Assembly (NCBI GenBank): GCA_025331565.1
Contig: JAFREQ010000014.1
Span: forward strand, 10,186,501-10,250,500
Source of the DNA: Holacanthus passer
Lineage: Eukaryota; Chordata; Actinopteri; Pomacanthidae
DNA: 64,000 bases
Reading direction: 5' to 3'
The translations under genes were made by a program, and so were the position numbers. The notes under the pieces were generated by a model. The model had not been told where the DNA came from and ran no database searches. It saw only the letters and a program-made list of their open reading frames with translations. Below are positions 1-12,543 of the stretch, piece after piece (positions within the stretch are counted from its first letter, which is position 1; the number at the start of each line of letters is the position of its first letter).

Positions 1-3000
1 AAATGGGAGGAGGCGGCTCTGTGTAAATGACATTGCAGCAGCTTGAATGTGACTCTACCTCAAGACGCTTCTGTCTCTCCTTCTCTCTCTCACTGCGGAT
101 TCTTTGCTGCTCTGCTCGCTCAGACCGACGCTTCTCCTGCACAACAGATCATCACGTCTTAACACATCATTGACATTATGTGTGCGTGCATGTATTTACA
201 TTTGATTGGCTGTAGTGCAAGGGCTCTCACAATTCTCTCCTTGAGATTAATGAGCTCCTCTTCCTCCTTTTTTCTGCTCTCAAAGTGAACCTCGATCAAA
301 GTCTGAAGCTCCATTAGGTCCTTCTCCATCCTTTTACGATGTATATCCTGCAGAAAGAAACCTTCAGTGCTTCTTGTACTTAAAGGTCTATGTTTTACTT
401 GTTTACACATTACAGTAAGACATGATTTTTTTTTAAAAGCCTCGCTGATCTCGCTTTGGTGTAAGTTCACTGAAGACAACATCTGGTGATGTTTAAAAAT
501 GATATAATGCATCATTGCGTAACTCTGTCACTCACATCAAAATCCACCTTCTCTCCATCTGGGATCTTAGGAGGGATGAGGTTGGGCATGATAAATGGCC
601 TGGAGATTAAAAAAAAACAGATAAATGAGAAGACAGTGTGAAAACAACACAGAGTTATAGGATAAAATAAGAAACAGGAAATAATCATCAGTCAATGCGG
701 ATGAAAATGATTATAAAACATAAGCAGGTTGAACAAAAATGTCCCTTTAATAAATTCATGCATGTCTGTACCTGTGCAGCTTCTTTGTATCTTTATTCCA
801 CAGAGTTACAGAATGATTGTTAACGAGCCATTGTAATATAGACATAGAGTCAGGAAGTAGCCTCAAACAGGTGGAAACAGCTAGTCTGTCTCCAAGGGTA
901 ACAAAACCCAACACCTCTAAAGCTCGTCCCAATATTTGCTCATCCAAATATTTGTTATCAATCCTGCGACAACAAATATTTGGTTGCCACAACAGCACTG
1001 CAGAACATGAGAGAAGAATAAGCTGTGTGAGAGAGACAGAGAGAGAGAGAGTATTACTCACTTGAATTTTGGTTTTGCCTCCTCCTCTGTCGAGAGAGAA
1101 AAGCAGCCATGAGCTCGACCGGACCACACACACTCGCTAGCACACACACCAAAACATTTCATAACCCTACCAGGAAACAGGCTGACAATAGAGCCTGTGT
1201 ATGTTTGTAAATGACCGTATTTCTTAAGACCTAAAAAAGCTGCAGAGCCAAGTTATTGTTAACCTTTACAAAGCTGCAACAGAATGTGCACGGTCCAGGA
1301 CTCTGCAGCGGATGATAGACACCATCATTAACTTATCTACTCATAATTACAGGTCACATTGTGTGAGGTGATCTTACAGACTGTTTGTCTCATAACAGCT
1401 GGATATTTAGTTTATCGGAAAGTTCATCACAGTCTAACCCGGGTATGACTCAGGCTAAGGTTGTGCACATCCAAGAAAAACAGATTCGCAATGTGCAAGG
1501 CGTGCCAACATCGATGCAGTTTAGATAAACAGTGTCACCTTCTCCCTCCTCCGCTTCCCCTTCTCCATCTGAAAGCAGAATAAAATGAGAATAAGAGAAG
1601 TGTGTTAAATGAGTGTGCATAAGGAGACAGTAAGAGGTAGTGTTTTCAGGAGCGCTGTCTGACAGAATGATGTATTGGAGAAGATGCAAAGACCAAAATA
1701 GAGCACTGAAAAAGTTTCCTTATCTGTGTGGGTGTGTGTGCTGAAAGTTAAAAGTGCATGACCCACATAGCAGAAATAGCACTCTGAAGAGGTGACTTGT
1801 TAATAAGCAGTTTCTCAGCAAAGATGGTATGTGATGTTCGACCTTTGAGTGACTCTTAACCACAAATTTTTTTTAACACGCTACAGAGGCAGGTTTTCAA
1901 CTGGTGTCTTGGAGAAAGGAGAGACAACCATGCAGTGTGAGGCTATGCTTAGGAACGTCATTACTTTTGCAGGTATTTAATGGACATATTGGGCACCGTC
2001 AGTGTCTGCACAAGATTTCATTGCAATCCATCGGATAGTTGTTGAGATGTGTGTCTGACATATCAGGTGACAGTTTGTAGGCATCTCATAGGGTGTTTAT
2101 TGATTCGAGGGCATGGACGAGATGGAAAGGTGAGACTGATTCTGAGTAACATCCCTCCAGTTCCATACGACTGGCAACAAGAGAGAGAAACGCCTAAACA
2201 TTGCTGATTAAATATAACAGTTAATGTCTAATTCTGACTAATCAGCAGGAGCCTCAGGGCTGGGAGGGGTAGGGAGGCATGGGGATTACTCTCACCCAGT
2301 GACTGAGTGTGTTGTGACTAAGAGAGAGACAGAGAGAGAAAGAAAACATGTAGGTTTGAACTCATCAAGTACCTGCAGACTGTCACATACCAAAGCAAAG
2401 TGCGAATGAGATGGCAGATAATTTCCCCGTCTGTCGCTGACGGATGCTTACGGACATAATGAATTAATCATCGCGTCTTGCTTGTCGACACATACACAAT
2501 ACACTTGGATGTTGTCTCGCATAGTAGCCACTGACACACTAATTCGATGTCTGCGCTCAAAAAACCACCTGACACACAACGCTTTCCACTTTGAAACCCC
2601 TCACCTTGTTCTTCGTCGGCCTCCTCCTCTGCAGCAGGTTTGTCCTCTTCCTGCACGGCCTCTGGCGGAGAAAGGAGTCGTACAGCAAAGAGTGACATAT
2701 CAGTGAGACATCTTCACAGTTACTGGGTGTGATATTGACTCACTGCTTCATTCGAACAACCACTCTCCCTCTTAAATGACCCGTCATTTTTCGTAAGTTC
2801 ACGGTGGAAGGAATTAGATATGAGAACAGCTGCTTAGCCAGAGCAGAACAGACAAACAGTTCAAAGACCATAAAGAGCTTGGCAGAGAGATAACAAGTTC
2901 AGAATGAGCTACCCACCTCTGGTATTTAAAGCAGACAGCACTCAAGAGCTGGTGAAGTGGAATGTGTGTGTGTGTGTGTTTCAGACACTCACACCAGACT

Positions 3001-4738
3001 GAAAAACCAGTAAATTAGGGACAAAAGCTGTGTTCCTAATTTGGAAGAGGCTGATTTTTGAGTCAGATGTTAGTTGCTAGGCAAGTAGTCATTAGGGTTA
3101 GGGTTTATGTAAATTCCCCAAAAGTGTGTGTATGTGTGTGGCATATGGATGGTGTGTGTGCAACCTTCTCAACTCTGACTCGGGCTCTAATCACAAATCA
3201 AGTCATGCATTTAAACAAAATTGCCTCCGCAAGTTGATGAGCAGTTCAGTTAAATTAATAGTTCAGTAATACTTTTATGGATCTTGAGATATTAAAACCC
3301 ATTTAAATGATTGTCAACATTTCATATAATACTTAAACTATAATTCTGTGTCATAATGTTTAGGCCCAGTTACAGTGCATGTGAACAGTGAGCTTCACAA
3401 TGTTTCTGATTGAAAAGTCAACAGCAAAAAAAAAAAACAGCCCTGTCTATGGATTATCTTTCAGCTCAGAGCACAAGCAGTACCTTCCTCCTCCTCCTCC
3501 TCCTCCTCCTGCTCCTCCTCCTCCACCTCCTCCTCTACCCCCAGCTCCCCTGCTGAGCAAAAGCACAGAGCTGGTTAGTGAAGCCAGCCAGCAAAGCAAA
3601 GCAACCAGCAACATTCAAACACAGATAAAAAGAGAAAGAAAGAGTCTTTCAAAGCTTGATGAATTCAAGTGTGAACGATTCTAATGCAATCTTTCATGAA
3701 TGTCAGTCACAGTTAAAGCACAGGCACCCTGAGCGTCAGGACAATGTTCGTCACCCCACCTGTCGCTCTGCTAAATTGCATTTGATGTGTCGTACTGAAA
3801 CATGACCAAAATCATTCACTGATGATCCAGAGCTTAATTTATAAATGTCAGGGCTTAAGCTGTAGTCCCATACCTTCGTCAGCCTCCTCTTCTGAATCAT
3901 GCAGCCAGGGAAATACACAAAAGAAAGATTATACAAATGCAATCACATAATGAGAAATGCAAACTGTGGTTTAAAGTACAATATGTTATTCACACACACA
4001 CACACACACACAGCTACTTTTCCTCTAACGCCTCAACTAATTGCAAGCAAAAGTAGAACAGGAAGATGAAATCACCAGCAAGACCCTGAACAAATAACTT
4101 TTACATCCTGTGTGTTTTCCAAAACCTACCTACTGACAATCTTTGGCTCAACAAGGAAGTCTACTGGTACAAACACACTGTGTGTTACAGTACGATAAGC
4201 TTCAAACGTGAGACAAGAGAACATGTGATCCATCGATCAATCTGACATTTTCATTCACAGGACACACAACTACGAGAATGTCTTTGCATTCCTTGTCCTA
4301 CTGTTGTGTCGTGTGTTGTGGCATGAGGTTGCTATATTGAGCTCGCTGGATTACTCAGAGAAAACAACACGGCTTCAGTTTTAACAGTAAATCACATCTT
4401 TCAGTGCTGCACAGAATATGATGAGTCATGATGGGAGTTCTTACCTTCCACCTCCCTGTGAAAATCAAACACGTATGTACATTATTATTCAGATCCAAAA
4501 GCCAGAACAATCTGTCATCACATTCTAGTAGTACAGCTGACGTGACATACAAGCAAAGAAACCACATGTCAACCTATGTATACTTATAAAACAGGGTGCA
4601 TTTTTTAAAATTTACTCGAGACCCATGTTCAGTATATTCAAGCAGAAACTTAGAGAATAGCTTTTGTATGATGCATAAAAATGAAAATAAGTCAACCTAC
4701 TCCTCATATTCCTCCACCACTTCCTCGTTGTCAGACAT
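1..4738 (-). CDS. tnnt2: Cardiac troponin T, 5' portion (truncated by window edge)
   Basis: Troponin T anchors the troponin complex to tropomyosin on the sarcomeric thin filament. Ten coding exons are read in consistent phase: 4701-4738 (ATG), 4445-4455, 3874-3891, 3484-3549, 2605-2661, 1539-1568, 1062-1086, 536-599, 231-347 and 59-136, giving the first 168 residues. The start MSDNEEVVEEYEE closely matches vertebrate cardiac TnT, which is why tnnt2 is preferred over tnnt1 or tnnt3. Residues 1 to about 78 form the acidic hypervariable region. PFIMPNLIPPKIPDG (about 83-97) and DIHRKRMEKDLMELQTLIE (from 104) are the conserved T1 tropomyosin-binding region, followed by an R/E/K-rich helix to residue 168. 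The T2 region and the stop lie beyond position 1. The very short acidic exons fit the known alternative splicing of this region in the family. A donor at 58 (GTAGAG) confirms that the gene continues to the left. Confidence 0.95.
1991..2050 (-). repeat. Fragment of the same dispersed teleost repeat
   Basis: CAAGATTTCATTGCAATCCATCGG followed by ATAGTTGTTGAGAT is similar to 14030-14075 and to the reverse complement of the repeat near 19050-19075. It lies within a tnnt2 intron. Confidence 0.5.
3991..4012 (+). repeat. (CA)n microsatellite
   Basis: A short pure CA run in a tnnt2 intron. Confidence 0.85.
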
Positions 4739-4883
4739 GGCTGGGAGCGTTCAGGCGTCCACCAGTGAATCTGACCATTAAACATAAGGCCATAAATTCC
4801 TCCCTTCACATTCTCATCACTTTATTTACAGTTTACATTTTACAGCCTAAATGCTGTGTTCTTGCTTTAATGCTGAAACTTAC

Positions 4884-4960
4884 CTGAGGATCAGATGGAG
4901 CGATGAAGACAGAGAGTTGATGGAGAGACTGTGGAGCAGAGAGGTCCCTGCTTTCACTGG
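4884..4960 (-). promoter_or_regulatory. tnnt2: tnnt2 noncoding first exon (5' UTR) and presumed promoter side
   Basis: A good donor (GTAAGT on the minus strand) at 4883-4878 ends a short exon without an ATG in frame. It would splice to the acceptor CTCCCAG just before 4740, two bases upstream of the start codon. A noncoding exon 1 is usual for troponin T genes. The upstream end is a guess, because I see no clear TATA box and the transcription start cannot be fixed by eye. Confidence 0.5.
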
Positions 4961-5396
4961 CAGGAACGTGAGGTGAGTCTCAGAGGGTAAAGGGACACAT
5001 TGGTGTGGGTGGAAGAGGCTTTAGGAGCCCTTGTTGTGTTATTAATAACTTTTTTTTTAGATAGCATGTACTTCCCATTATCACCATTCCCAAAAAAGGC
5101 CACCGTGTGCATGAGTGTGGCTTCTGGTGCCAAAAAGATCCAGATAAAGCCGCAGTTGCTCACAATGATTCACACACACACACACAAACTGAGGCACACA
5201 CACCACACGCACTTTTTCTCAGCCTCGCGTGGCAACCCGTCTCTGACAAAACACAGACAGCTCTTATCTACATCCTCCTCCCACTGCAGAGATAAGTGAT
5301 GTTAGAGAGCATTTGTTCAGGCTAGACAATGTTCCCTTAGTGTGCGATGGAGCATTTTAAAATAATTTATGACACACATTTGTCGTAATAAAACAT
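4961..5396. other. tnnt2-lad1 intergenic spacer
   Basis: This short spacer separates the presumed tnnt2 transcription start from the lad1 poly(A) region. It holds a T-rich run (5046-5060) and a broken CA-rich stretch near 5170-5210. I see no coding exon. It probably contains the tnnt2 promoter, but no individual binding site can be supported by eye. Confidence 0.5.
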
Positions 5397-5402
5397 TTTA
5401 TT
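5397..5402 (-). terminator. lad1: Candidate lad1 polyadenylation signal
   Basis: AATAAA on the minus strand lies about 715 nt downstream of the lad1 stop, with no other gene between. The 3' UTR would then be roughly 5380-6115. Other minus-strand AATAAA hexamers may exist in this AT-rich stretch, so the exact cleavage site is uncertain. Confidence 0.45.
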
Positions 5403-6115
5403 CCTTTGGCAGGCAGCATCTTGCCCACAATGACACAAAATGAAAAATATACTTTGGCCAATTAGACAAAAAACATACAATTACAACTGCAGAATTCCCA
5501 CTACTGTAATTCAATAAAAATAGCTATCATTAACCTTAAGACCCTCACCTGTTTTAAAGTGCTTTAAAAAAAAATTACATAAAGCAAATAGCTGATGTTT
5601 TGAAGCAAATATATCACTGCCCTCTCTTTTTTCACCATCACTTCACCTCTCCTGTTGACTTTGCTTTTCACTCTTCTCACACATCAAACAGTGTTCCAAT
5701 ATTTGAAATAACACATATTTATACTTCAAGAAGCGATGCTGAAATGTATGATTGAAGCCTCCTAACTTTAAAAGCACTATCCTGCCTTTCAGTCCTCTAA
5801 AGCTAAACTCACTTGTTTCTCCACATGTCTTGTCCTCCTGTGTGCTTTGGCAGTGAAAAAAAACAAAACATTAAGCGCTTGAAGAAAGAATCAGTCATGG
5901 CATCCATTAGTCTATTAGTTGTCTTCCTCTCCTCGCTGTCTTCTAAATCATACAAATAAAAGGCACAGAAAGACAAGAAATAATTGCTGAAGAAACACAT
6001 TTTTACTCCATATTTCAAAATAACATGTTAAAGTTGCAGTTAAAGACCAGACAAACAAATATGTTACTTCATGCAGTGTGGATCTTACTTGGTGGGCACT
6101 AATAATGGGCATCCT

Positions 6116-9100
6116 TCACTTGTAGATGTTTCCAGAGCTAGTTTTTGAGACACTGTCTCCCCCACTGCTCTCAAACAGGCTCCTCTTACTGGTGATGTCC
6201 ACATGTCTCAAGTCCTATAAATAGAAAATGAAAAAAGGATCACACTCATTTCTACAAGATAATCAACCCTCAACAACAGATAGTTGCTATGAATTTAAAT
6301 CATAAATAATAATAGTTGCTGAAACTAGAGGAGAACCCTTTTAGGAAAAAAAAGGAATGTAATTAAATTGGTTTGGACTGGACTTACTGTCCTCCATCCC
6401 TGAACACAGCTCATGAGAACTTTTGCATAATTCCATTTATCATTAACCTAAAATGCAAATCTGATCAAAGGTAAGCAGCAGAAACCAAAAATATACCTTG
6501 CTCAGGACACTGAGACAGAGAGTATATGTGAAAGAGTACTACTGCCCTCTAGCTGCTAGATTTTACACTTGTATAACTTCTTATTTGACAGTTTTAGCAG
6601 ACATGAAAGAATTCAAGCAGCCTTACAGCAGGACTTTGTGAAGACCCAGTTTGGTTGGTCTTGTTGAGCCAGCGGCTGATCCGGTCTGACATCCCTGATG
6701 CGAAGCTCCTAAATTCCTGATAACCACGATGAGATGTGAAATAATTAGAACCTGCTGGTGATATCAGTGCTGGTACAGAACAGAAAGTGCACTCTGGGTA
6801 ATAAATGTACCTGTCTAGAAACGCCCGGGCTGGTGGGGCTTGCTGCCTGCTGCTCCTTCTCAAAGAGGCCTCGCTTCCTGGACACCTCGTCCAGCAGGAA
6901 CAGGGTCCTCTGGGTCACATCTGGAGATCGGGCCACTTCAGACTTCTACGTCACATAAGTTGAGAAAAAACATTAGCGATAGAGCAGACAAAATCATGTT
7001 ACTTGTACAGTCACCCTGTCGACATGCTGCATTAGAGTCATTATGTTTTGCTGACCTGTGCAGCCTGAGCCAGTCTCTCCATCTTCTCCTGGATGGACCT
7101 GGATGAAATCCTCTGTCGAGAGCTGGACAAAGCAGAACGCACATGTTCACAGGTCCAGCAACACAATAATTAAAACTTTTAGAAGATGGAGAAAAAAAGT
7201 CATCAGGCTATAAAAACTCACTTTCTCTGGAATGATGATGCTTTGTCTTCATCTTCATTTTGGTCCTGGTTCAAACCCAAGAATAATTCACATTACACAT
7301 ACTTACGGACAGTGAGTAAAGTTTTAACACAAACAATAATATCAAGCCAGAAATCTATCAATAATTTAATCATTTATAACTGAACCGATATTCAGTTTTG
7401 TTGACTTTTTTAATGCGGGAAGTAAATTGTTATCTTACCGTGTTGGATTCAGTAATCTTGGAGGCCATCCTCACACTCGCACTACAACAGGACAAAGCAG
7501 TGAGCAATCAAACCGAGGCAGACAGATGCAAAGAGAAAGAAAGACGAGGATGCTTCCTTACCTCCTCTGCAGCGGAGAGCTCTCCTCTTCTTTCTTCCTC
7601 ATTATCTGTGTCAAACCAAGCATGGGGGAAGGTGTGTTAGTAGAGTCGTCCAAACATCAGCAGCTAATGAACAGCGCGGTTGCCCGGCCTCTTGTGATGT
7701 GTTAGGGTGTTAACAAAGCTGCCAGTCAGCAGGAAAATTCTGGTAAATATTGCTTCAGTTATTAACATAAGCCCGAAGCTTGAGTGGCACAAGCAAATGA
7801 CTTCGAACTGATAGTCTAACAGCTGATGTGAGATTAAATCGTGCTTTAACAGTCAAATAGGCAAAAGTCAATGTTGCCATTTACCAAGCAGAATGTGTGC
7901 ATGCGCGTGTGTGTGTGCTGTGTGTGTGTGTGCCGTGTGTTTACCCTGAAAGATACAGTCCTGGAGCTCTGTCTGACGAACGCAGGTTTGGTCGTAGGTT
8001 CAAAGTTGGAGGAAGAGCCGTTCACACTGGTCTGAGGTGAAGTGAAATAAGGATCAGATTAAACTATTGGACTATGGAGTCAAAGATTTGCTTTCATTGG
8101 CACAAACTTCTACTCTTTTAACACTAGAGGATGCTGTTGCTTTGTTGGATTGATGAGCAGCGGCGCCAGCACTTAGCAGCCAAAGTTCATGTGACGAGCA
8201 AAGCATGAAGCACAGATAGTTATGTTCTAATTTGTGTCGTCTAACAGTGAGTTTTGTGTGTTGATACCTCCTGTGTGTGTCCGTTCTGAACAGGGCTTTG
8301 AGCTCCCCGAGGAGAGGGGCTCTGGCAAGGCGACTGCCAGTGTTCTTCAGGGGACAAGGGGCCCGTCGGAGAGCGAGGGCTCATGGGAGGCGAACTTTTG
8401 TCGAGCGAGATGGAGACAGAACTGCAACACCGAGCAAATGGAAAGGTCAGTTGAAGATGTGCATGAGAAAGCAGCCAGTGATCCAGGACCAGTAAAGCTG
8501 CAGAGTATTAAAATCTTTACTGCACCCTGTTCACCAGTCTCCTTTTGAAATATTGTTTTCTACAATCTATTGCTGCTAGGGATAATAAAGTTTGTCTACC
8601 ATGACAAACCCCCTCTGGAACACATAATAACATTTTGATATTTTTAGAATGAGCTAGCAACATCACCAAATTGACAAATCTTTAAAATATATCCAAACAG
8701 AAAACCAGGCTGTCTCCAGGTCTTGCTATCCAAACTTTATCCAAACTTTTTACTGTCTTGCCAGCTGATTAATCTGAGGTCTGTCTATGTGAGATTGCAT
8801 TAACCCATAAGAACCCATGGTCACACAGGTGTAACACTTTAAATGCCCTAAACTCTTCCTTATACAGCTTTATGCTTGACCTTAACTCAAGTCCCTAAGC
8901 GATATATACTGAACATCCTGGTGTGACGGTGGTGTGAAATGACTTCCCCAAGAATGGTGGTGTGACCTGTAGCAAAAGTGAAGGAAGTAGCTAATTTCAT
9001 AAAGTTTGTTTTTTTGACACTAAAGGTAATTTTAAACCCATTTTACAGCTCCAATGCTTTAGTGTCATGTCCTGTATTACACTTAACCTGTTCTGACCAT

Positions 9101-12100
9101 ATTTCTTGAACACATTAATATAAAACAATGAATATAATTAGCAAAATAATGTATAAAGTATGAATATGATATATATAAAATATTATAAATTATAACATAA
9201 ATATTACAAAAACACATCAAAAATGTGTTCTATGTGTTCCACTTGGTCTGTGTTATATCCCCATTAATGTTCCAGAAAGTTTTGAAATGGGCTCTTATGT
9301 TAAACATTATACACTGTATAGTGTAGCAATATTCAGGTATAGTATGGCCAGTTCCAAATGCTATATTTTACTGTAGATCTAAGTAAATGTGTCTCTTGAA
9401 AACTGGTAGCACAAACTGTTGTCTTCATCTGGTTGATGTATTTAAAAGGTGAATTACATTTTGGTCGCTTCACTGTTCGACTACGCTTTTCTTCTGTAGT
9501 ACTGGAATTTCAATGTGTGGAATCAATAACCTTTATCTTATCTTAAAAAATGTTTGATCTGTATTTGATCCTTCCCAACCCTGCCTCTAACCTACAAAAA
9601 GAACAAAATTGTGCTCAACCTGACAAACTTGCGAGCCGGGTTGGACGACGGCTTGGGATCAGGGCCTTTGCTCGGCGGCTCTTCATTTTGGTGCTAGCAG
9701 AGAAACAAACAGCAGAGACAATCAACATGAGCGCAGGGCACACAAGCTTTTTGTACAGGGTCACCTGAGACACACCTTGCATTACGTAACACTGTGCAGT
9801 TATGGCCTCATTTGCAGATACACTGAATTAAAGCTGCCTGCCACTGTAATAAAAGATAAAGTTCAAATTACGACCTTAAGTACACCTTATCAAAGTTTTA
9901 TAGATGATTTGCATGGTCACTTGACTCACAGGGAAGAGTCCTGTAAGTCCTGCAGTTGATCCATACAACACTTTACTTAATTTCCTCAAATTCTATCTGA
10001 TTTGTATATTCTGATGCTTATAGAAAATATACTAAAATTGTTATTAACTACCATTATACACACACTCTCTCTATGTCTGGCTTTATTATTATTATTATTT
10101 ATATTTCTCACAAAAATAGTGTTAGTAATCTGAGTAATCTGAGTAGTAAGATGAGTCCTTCCATCTTTACAGAACATGTAACAATAATAACATCTTTCCC
10201 TGAGAGGAAAAAACAATTGTTGAGTTCTTGTTGTTGTAGAATCTAGAAAATGATTAACACGACTCTCCCTCTGTGTGGGGTAACAGATCACTGTGATTAA
10301 CCCACTGTTGACAGCACTGGGTCAGGACTGAGTGAAGCATTAACAGTTTGGATGTGGCTGAGTCTTGTTGGAAGATTTGACTGTCAGTGAAGGCACTTTT
10401 TAGCCATGCCAGCAAATGTTGTTCAGTCAGTCCAACACTTTTGGCCAGACTGACAACAACATCATGGATTGCTGTGACATTTTGTACAGACATTCATGGT
10501 TCCCAGAGGATGAACCCTAATGATTTTGGTGATTCTCTCCCTAAAGCATCACCAGCAGGTCAATGCTTGGAGTAGCAAAGTTGATGTAAGATGATGAACG
10601 CTGTAAACAGTGCACCTGCTTTACATCAGCATCTCTTTCACTCTGTTGAAACGTAATGAGTGGCTCCATCTTACTTGTCTGTTTGTGATGTTAGCGCTGG
10701 TTTTGCTGCTGTTGGTGGGACTGTAAGAGACTGATTTTAGGGGTGGTTGTGGTTTGGATGTGGCTTTCACAGAGGGCAGCACGTCACCCTGGTCCTCATC
10801 CAAGTCCCCCAGCAGCTCCACCCGGGCACCTCCTCCTCCCATGCGGGACTCCGCTTCGTCCTCCCCGACTTCCTTCTGTCGCCTCAGCGTCTCCACATGC
10901 CTCATCCTCCGCTTTTCATCGCGGGCGCGCAGCATCTCCACGAAGTCCAGCTGTATCTGCTCCACGCTGAAAATGAATGGTATACACACTCGTGTGAATG
11001 ACTGATATATGATGGATAGTCTCTTGTGAGGCGCAGAAGGGCCTGTCAGTCCTGTGTCTGATCAGGTTTCTCTCATGAAAGGCTCTACAGTTCTTCTCTC
11101 TCTTTGAAGGCCGCTTCTGCTCCAGATACTCAGGCGGTGGTGTTTTTGACAGCTTTTCATGCATGGTATCAGTTTTTTTATGTGTTTGAAACGGATACAG
11201 ATGACACACTCCCATGGGGCAAAAGTGTAATAATCCCCTCTCTCTGATTCTGAAATCCATCCTCTAAAAGAGTGCACCATCAATGAAGATGGACTCTTAC
11301 GTACATGCATCTCTACGGCCCTCTTACATACAAGAAGCAAAAATAAAGATGGAGAGCATTAAACAGACAGACAGAAGAAGAGCAAGACAAATAGAAGCGT
11401 GTAAGCAAGCAGAGAGCACACCCCTTGAGCGACAGAGTGTATAAATCAAGCTTTCGCAGGTACAAAACAATAAATCATGCTTTACTAAATCATGAAAATA
11501 ACCTGCTGAGCCCCTGGGACATCTCACTTGTGGAGTCTGTCCCAGGAGTGCTGTCACCGGTGGGCGTGTCGCCGGTTGTCGGGCTGATATCAGCATCGGG
11601 GTCGGCGGTGCTGCTCGAGCTCTTCACCCTCCTCCTCTTCTCCCTCTCCACCTCCTCCTCGTCCTCCATCGTCCACTGGCGCGCGAGGCTGAGGACGGAG
11701 TCGCAATGTGAATGCAAAACAGAAAATGAAACAGGGGCAGAGACAAAAATCCAGTTAACTGCTTGTTTCAGTTGCTGGAAAGGACAGATTGTGGTTATAA
11801 CGGTTACACAGAACCTGCTTTACTTGTTCATCAACTGTAGAGTTATAGTTCAAGCATTTTTAAATGAACTGTTCAGGTCTGGTGTGAAAGCATTTATCAG
11901 CCTATATGTGCAGCAGCACATATAGACCTTGAACAACACATTTGTTCAAGGTAAGACAAAGTTTCCACTGATCTCAAGACTTTAACCTAATAAAAACTAG
12001 CAATGACTTTATAGCATGTCATGACATCTATAATAATAATGACAACAAAGCAGACAGAAAACAGGTTCCCTATGCTGCTGACTAGAAACATTATAAAGTC

Positions 12101-12323
12101 CCTAAATGAATATTGTAAACTCATTTTTGTCAGATAGGCTGCTTGGCTGAAAGAGTGAAGACAGAGAGCTATTTTATATGTTAGTTCAGTGAATGAAGTT
12201 AAACCATCTCCCACGTCAAAGAGCTGCAGCTGCTCCCAACCACAGGTGTCATATTGCCTATAGACAGCTCCAGATGTAATCTTACCTGGACAGAGCAGAC
12301 CAGTTCTTCCGATTGACGGACAT
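6116..12323 (-). CDS. lad1: Ladinin-1, basement-membrane/cytoskeletal linker protein
   Basis: Ladinin-1 is a filament-associated protein best known in epithelia. Thirteen coding exons give 450 residues in unbroken phase: 12286-12323 (ATG), 11503-11688, 10675-10966, 9620-9693, 8268-8421, 7945-8031, 7562-7605, 7439-7481, 7222-7265, 7056-7122, 6811-6945, 6627-6716 and 6116-6214 (stop). The N terminus SVNRKNWSALSSLARQWTME and the following acidic/basic run DEEEVEREKRRR are the ladinin signature. QSSRTVSFR (about 269-277) and RSASVRM (about 291-297) match the conserved C-terminal half of mammalian LAD1. LFEKEQQA and ISRWLNK also match. The middle is low-complexity, rich in S, P, E and T. The human protein is 517 residues, so the central repeat-like section is shorter here. 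Its position between troponin T and troponin I genes agrees with the mammalian order. Confidence 0.93.
9503..9546 (+). repeat. Degenerate LINE 3' tail (TTATCT type)
   Basis: The segment ends in AATAACCTTTATCTTATCTTA and lies in a lad1 intron. It resembles the 3' end shared by the copies at 27555 and 33550 (AATAAAGGTTTATCTTATCT) but is more diverged. Upstream AT-rich sequence back to about 9250 may belong to the same insertion. Confidence 0.5.
10460..10545 (+). repeat. Copy of a dispersed teleost repeat (GATGAACCCTAATGA family)
   Basis: The run GTGACATTTTGTACAGACAT followed by GGATGAACCCTAATGATTTT is recognisable as a very common dispersed repeat of percomorph fish genomes. Related copies lie at 1991-2050 and 13985-14080 in the opposite orientation, and at 19040-19625. 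It lies inside a lad1 intron. The class of the parent element is not identifiable from sequence alone. Confidence 0.55.
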
Positions 12324-12504
12324 GTTGGAGGATTAAATGTAAAGTTTCAAGGCGCACTTCGCTCCCAGAGAGAAAAGAGTCGACTAACTGGCACTCTGAG
12401 AGCAGCAGTCAAATTACAAAGCAGGTCCACCTTTACCCAGGTACAGTTCACTGAGACGTCACGTGACCGCAGAGGTAAGCTATCCACCTGTGTGTGGGGA
12501 GTGG

Positions 12505-12543
<39 letters not shown>
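12505..12543 (+). repeat. (GA)n microsatellite
   Basis: A nearly perfect run of GA dinucleotides starts about 180 bp upstream of the lad1 start codon, and so is close to the lad1 promoter. Confidence 0.9.

Noticed and set aside
3388..3684. Plus-strand frame with a long polyproline run
   Set aside because: It is the complement of the glutamate-rich tnnt2 exon at 3484-3549, whose phase and splice sites fit the gene.
11425..11925. Plus-strand 166-codon open frame
   Set aside because: Antisense to lad1 exon 2, with no motif or splice support.
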